10,889 nt of DNA. Source: Gymnopilus junonius (Eukaryota > Basidiomycota > Agaricomycetes > Agaricales > Galerinaceae). Below, in pieces: positions 7,719-10,889 of the stretch (the stretch's first letter is position 1; the number at the start of each line of letters is the position of its first letter). The notes under the pieces are model-generated. The model ran no database searches and was not told the DNA's origin. It saw only the letters and a program-made list of their open reading frames with translations. The stretch spans positions 1 through 10,889 of the forward strand of contig JADNYJ010000872.1 in NCBI GenBank assembly GCA_015501075.1. Reading direction: 5' to 3'. A program made the position numbers and the translations under genes.

Positions 7719-8150
7719 TCACAATCCAGTCCTGCAGTGAAGAACTTTGGAAAAGAAGATGAAAGGAACCAAGGCACAATCATCATATCTGACCTCTGTC
7801 AGCGCATCAAAGAGCTTCCCATAGGCAAACATTATTTTTACTTTCATGAAGCCCACCCTCTGAACTTTTTTCGCCAATGGGTTCCCAGTAGCCATCAGCC
7901 CCTGCTTCCCTCCACTCAGGATCTGAGGCTCAACCCATTGCAACTGACTTCCCTTTTTCCATGCAGTGAGTGACAATACATGTACCCGACATCTGCGCAT
8001 CGACCTGGCCTGTCTTCTACCACCTTCCAATCTCACTTCAGATTGCGGTCATCAATGATCTACCAGTTCCAAGACTGGCATCCTCAAATACCACCTTGCA
8101 CTGAGTGATGTCAAAAGCAATAGAATCTGCCCAGTGACCATTGCCTGAAC
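7719..8150 (-). pseudogene. Interrupted coding-like remnant, product unknown
   Basis: On the minus strand, from about 8165 down, one frame reads CLLCSGNGHWADSIAFDI and KVVFEDASLGTGRSLMTAI to a TGA near 8046, and after a possible GTGAG donor a second block starts MSGTCIVTHCMEKGK with a stop and then DPEWREAGADGYWEPIGEK to another stop near 7812. A different frame (open 8036 to 7719) carries FMKVKIMFAYGKLFDALTE and VRYDDCALVPFIFF. The tryptophan- and acid-rich blocks look more protein-like than chance, but they lie in two or three frames. A CxxC (CLLC) opens the first block. I do not recognise a family. The plus-strand frame 7737-7973 is an alternative reading with no motif. Confidence 0.3.
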
Positions 8151-8177
8151 AGAGCAAACATGAGCTAGAGAAGAAAC

Positions 8178-8194
8178 ATATATATATATATATA
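8178..8194. repeat. (AT)n microsatellite
   Basis: An uninterrupted run of alternating A and T from about 8178 to 8194, followed by AAACTC. It sits between the stop of the minus-strand gene at 8228 and the remnant at 7719-8150. No function is implied. Confidence 0.85.
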
Positions 8195-8227
8195 AACTCA
8201 TGGAAAAATTCTATTTACAAGTACAAG

Positions 8228-8937
8228 TTACACAGGTGATAAGTGATGAAATGGGCTAGATATGGCATGAGCTGAGTAAGAGTACAAGGGAAGATAACAA
8301 AAAAAGCGCAAACCATCATCGCCTGTACCATGGGGTTCAATTACCACTGAGGTAATTTTGAAAACCAAATCGGCCTCAAAGGCTTCCCCGAAACAACCCT
8401 CGCATTTCATGGGTGGATAGAGATTCTGGAGAAGGTGACTTGTCCTTTCGCCGGTGACATATTGAGAAACTTCTTCAATGGATTGATGAAGCACCTGGAG
8501 GTGTTCCAGAACTTCATCAATCCATTTATACAGCACATCCAGTTCGGCCTCAAGGGTGTGCTCAGTGGCAATGGCTAGACCCATTGCAATCCTTGGCACT
8601 TTCAATGTTGGCCTCACGCTGTGCTCAGCTACAATATCCAATAATTTCATTTCTTGGAATGCCTTTTGAGCATGAACCTCTTCAGCCATAGCCCGAAGCT
8701 GGGATGCCTCCCTGAATTGAGAAACCTTCTCAAGATGTTCTCATTCCTCATGTAATAATGTAGATTTCTAATGAAAAAAATGCAAAATAAATTCTTTGAA
8801 AAGTCAGGGGCACAAATTCCTTGACTTACTGAGGCAGATCCCACCAAGGGAGAGCATATGATATTGGACAGCTTTATAAGAATTGGGGGTAACTGAGAAG
8901 AATCACCCATTGTAGCAATGCTGCTCTGATCAGACAT
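8228..8937 (-). CDS. Uncharacterised two-exon protein with coiled-coil-like middle
   Basis: Exon 1 is 8830-8937 (36 codons from ATG, starting MSDQSSIATMGDSS), and exon 2 is 8228-8698. The donor is a consensus GTAAGT at 8829, the acceptor ATCCCAG at 8699, and the join is in phase, giving 192 residues. The intron (131 bases) is longer than the others here, and an acceptor at TTCATTAG inside it leads to a stop. An independent start at an internal ATG (8689-8687) is the alternative. The protein has a polar N-terminus, then a helical, Glu/Lys/Leu-rich stretch (AEEVHAQKAFQEMKLLDIVA) and a second helical stretch (ELDVLYKWIDEVLEHLQVLH) that could form a coiled coil, then GERTSHLLQNLYPPMKCEGC. The last 40 residues are hydrophobic and aromatic and may be read-through past an unseen intron. 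No catalytic motif seen. Short coiled-coil ORFs like this are common in Agaricomycete genomes. Confidence 0.5.
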
Positions 8938-9304
8938 TAATGTAGTAGAGGGAAGAAGTGAGAGAAGATGGATTGTTCAGTTTGGCAATGTCACATACTG
9001 GAATCGTTGCTTTCTTAGCTGACTAAGGCATGCCTACTCATCATCATCAAGGTCGCTCAATGTGGCATTGCACTCAATCTGCTTTTGCTTGCTAATTATT
9101 CATGGTTCACCTTGCTAGTCATCAGATTCCATATGTGATGTTCCTGACTTTGTCCTGATGGCCATTTATGAACTGGAAATTGTGCTCTCATCACAATAAT
9201 AGAGCAAACAACTTCCCTTGTCAAGGGAAAGGTCTTGCATGAAGCACATTTAGAACAACAAGCAGGTCTTTTTGATAAGTGAGTTCCTCCTTTTCTCTTC
9301 TCCA
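8938..9304. other. Intergenic region between divergent genes
   Basis: Lies between the start of the minus-strand gene (8937) and the start of the plus-strand gene (9305), so it should hold both promoters. No clean TATA word is close to either start. A minus-strand frame here (9096-9305) has Cys pairs (CCSKCASCK) but no start codon or family match, and a further 18-codon run ends LSDLDDDE with a TAG at about 9029-9031. Either could be part of a small dead gene. Confidence 0.3.
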
Positions 9305-10745
9305 ATGGCTAGTGGATCATCATCATCATCCTCTGCAGACTTCAGGGTGGCTCCCGGGGCTTCACAGGAAAATGAAATTGGTAAGTAAATGAATTCATCC
9401 AATGATCCATAGGAAACAAAGGACAATAATTTCTTATCACACAGATCTCATTGCTGTATACAATGAAGTGCTTCTGGGCCAAAATCAGAGTCAATTTCAG
9501 ACCAACGAAGCATTTCTTCAAGTTTCCTCAAACTACCTCACCCCTGTAAGTAAAGATAACATGTATTTGCATCTATGGAATGCTAAAGTATACTTCTAGC
9601 CAACCAGCTTCTGGCAAGCAAGTGAATCTCATTATGTGGAATGGCCAGTGCCCTACAGCAAATATCCAGGGAAGCAGCCCAGAGGGTTGCCTAGTATAGC
9701 TTCAGAGTTTGCAAAATTGGACAAAGTTATGAAGAACAGGAAGGAGTTAAAAAACAGGAAAAGAGCTCTTATTGGACTCTCGACCAATCTGCTATGTACT
9801 ATTTCCAATCTCTTTCTATGTGTAATGGCGGCCTTTCAGTTACATTAATTCTCCTCAAGAACTAGAGATTCAGGCTGATGCACAGACAGTGATCATCATT
9901 TCCTGGACCAAGAGTAACAACAAGGAATCTATAGCTGGTATGTTTTGGCTCATCACCCTCATTTTCTAAGCTAATTTGTACCCAGGTTTTCTCTCATCCC
10001 CTGAGTGCACTCAACTGATTAAAAAGGTTTATTTAATTCCCTCATCTTTGCCTCTGGTCTTTGCTGAGCTCTACAACAGATGTTGCAAAGTCTTGGCTCT
10101 TTTCAGGCTAATTTGGTGGCAAGACTCATAAGAACAATTACCTTTTGTTTTGGTATTCATAAAAATCATCTAACACCTGAAGAGATGGCTGTCATTCAAA
10201 AGGAGCAAATTTCAGTCACTATGTTTTTGCAAAGAAAGATCGAAAACCTTCTCAGTGAGAAGAAAGATGGTGGGTTCTTATACACACACAGTCCAGTGAG
10301 TGAATTTCTTCTAACATATATGAAAACAAACTAATTTATATTATGTGTGCAGGAAGGCTTCCAGTGGGGCCATGTGGCAGCAAAGGAAGTCATAAGGCAA
10401 GGATTTTTTGGACAAATGGGCATTCAATTAGGCATCAAGTTCCCAGAGCTATTTGGCTCAGGAGAAAAGCAGGCCCTACCCCTGGCTATCTTAGCATTAG
10501 CTCACTTTTTTGTAAGTATCCTGGCTTTTCTGCATCTTAAATGCTCACTTTTGATTTAGAGTAATTTCATGTTGAAGCAGTGCTTATCAATGATCAAGAA
10601 AGAGAAGCAAGCATCCCTCAAAGCAGAGGATGACATCATAATCTTCCAGAAGATAATGAATGAACTCAAAAAGAAGTATCAGGATCCAATGCTCAAAGCA
10701 GGAATTGATTCAATTACAACATCCTGGTATTCTGAATTAGTGTAA
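9305..10745 (+). CDS. Eight-exon protein, C-terminal half resembles DUF6532
   Basis: Exons: 9305-9380, 9445-9545, 9600-9795, 9890-9937, 9986-10026, 10080-10295, 10353-10511, 10560-10745, which join in frame to 340 residues. All introns are GT-AG, and most have GTAAGT-like donors and are 48-64 bases. Intron 3 is the weak point: the best acceptor (TTTCAG at 9839, 44 bases) shifts the frame, and an in-frame result needs the weaker AG at 9889 (94 bases). The first exon encodes a Ser run (SGSSSSSSA). The middle is basic (NRKELKNRKRALIG). From about residue 155 the layout matches the basidiomycete domain DUF6532 as I remember it: helix, VTMFLQRKIENLLSEKKDG, FLYTHSP, VIRQGFFGQMGIQLG, KFPELFGS, ALPLAILALAHFF, then a Lys-rich helix. 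Function is unknown. Five bases before the final stop ends, TTAGT|GTAAGT is a perfect donor, so a further exon beyond is possible. Confidence 0.6.
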
Positions 10746-10889
10746 GTCAAATTATCTGTTGAATTCCTATTCCCTTATATTTCAAAACATGGGAAAGCAT
10801 CAAAAGACAAGGAGGAAGACAACTCGACAAAAAATCAGGCCTTAGGAAAGCTTTTTAATCCCTATGTATCTATTAGGCCTAGTAAGCGA
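10746..10889. other. 3' flank of the DUF6532-like gene
   Basis: If the TAA at 10743-10745 is the true stop, this is 3' untranslated or intergenic sequence. If the consensus donor at 10742 is used, it is intron up to an acceptor such as CTATTAG near 10876, with a new exon starting at the window edge. The sequence is AT-rich with a purine-rich patch (10806-10830). Nothing else is seen. Confidence 0.35.

Noticed and set aside
9096..9305. Minus-strand frame with CCSKCASCK
   Set aside because: No ATG, no splice support and no family match, and it lies in the likely promoter region of the plus-strand gene.
1..10889. Complete transposon, LTRs, CRISPR, tRNA or rRNA genes
   Set aside because: I looked for terminal repeats with duplicated target sites, regularly spaced direct repeats, and tRNA box sequences, and found none that hold up by eye. 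This does not exclude diverged ends outside the window.

Overview
The window looks like nuclear DNA of a filamentous basidiomycete, most likely an Agaricomycete (Boletales or a relative is a guess). Open frames on both strands are cut into short exons by GT-AG introns of about 44-60 bases, often with a CTGAC/CTAAC-like branch sequence. There is no sign of bacterial operons or Shine-Dalgarno sites. The most recognisable protein is a type that is multi-copy and transposon-associated in Agaricomycetes. The overall picture is a gene-poor accessory region with a few possibly live small genes among the remains of dead repeated ones. All family names come from memory of motifs, not from a search.

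Layout, left to right. 1-290: a weak, broken coding remnant. 437-834: a candidate intact four-part small gene (+) for a 90-residue Cys-bearing protein. 1071-1513: a possible CxxC...CxxC small gene (+) with at least one plausible intron. 2058-2384: an intact 108-residue ORF (-) of unknown function. 2741-2855: a 32-33-base minisatellite. 3292-4475: a long, broken membrane-protein-like pseudogene (-). 4502-5110: two diverged arms of about 208 bases in inverted orientation, each holding the same short protein C-terminus. 5111-5700: AT-rich spacer. 5911-7586: a pseudogene (+) of the basidiomycete TET/JBP-like 2-oxoglutarate/Fe(II) dioxygenase family, with introns still recognisable but several frame breaks. 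7719-8150: a weak, interrupted coding remnant (-). 8228-8937: a two-exon gene (-) with a coiled-coil-like stretch. 9305-10745: an eight-exon gene (+) whose second half resembles the basidiomycete domain DUF6532.

The genes do not form a pathway or cluster. The dioxygenase relic and the inverted arms fit repeated insertion and decay of transposon-linked genes. The DUF6532-like gene, the 8228-8937 gene and the 2058-2384 ORF are the best candidates for live genes. I found no complete transposon, LTR, CRISPR array, tRNA or rRNA. No clear novel system is visible. The items most worth a check are the dioxygenase relic, the inverted duplication and the unrecognised membrane pseudogene.
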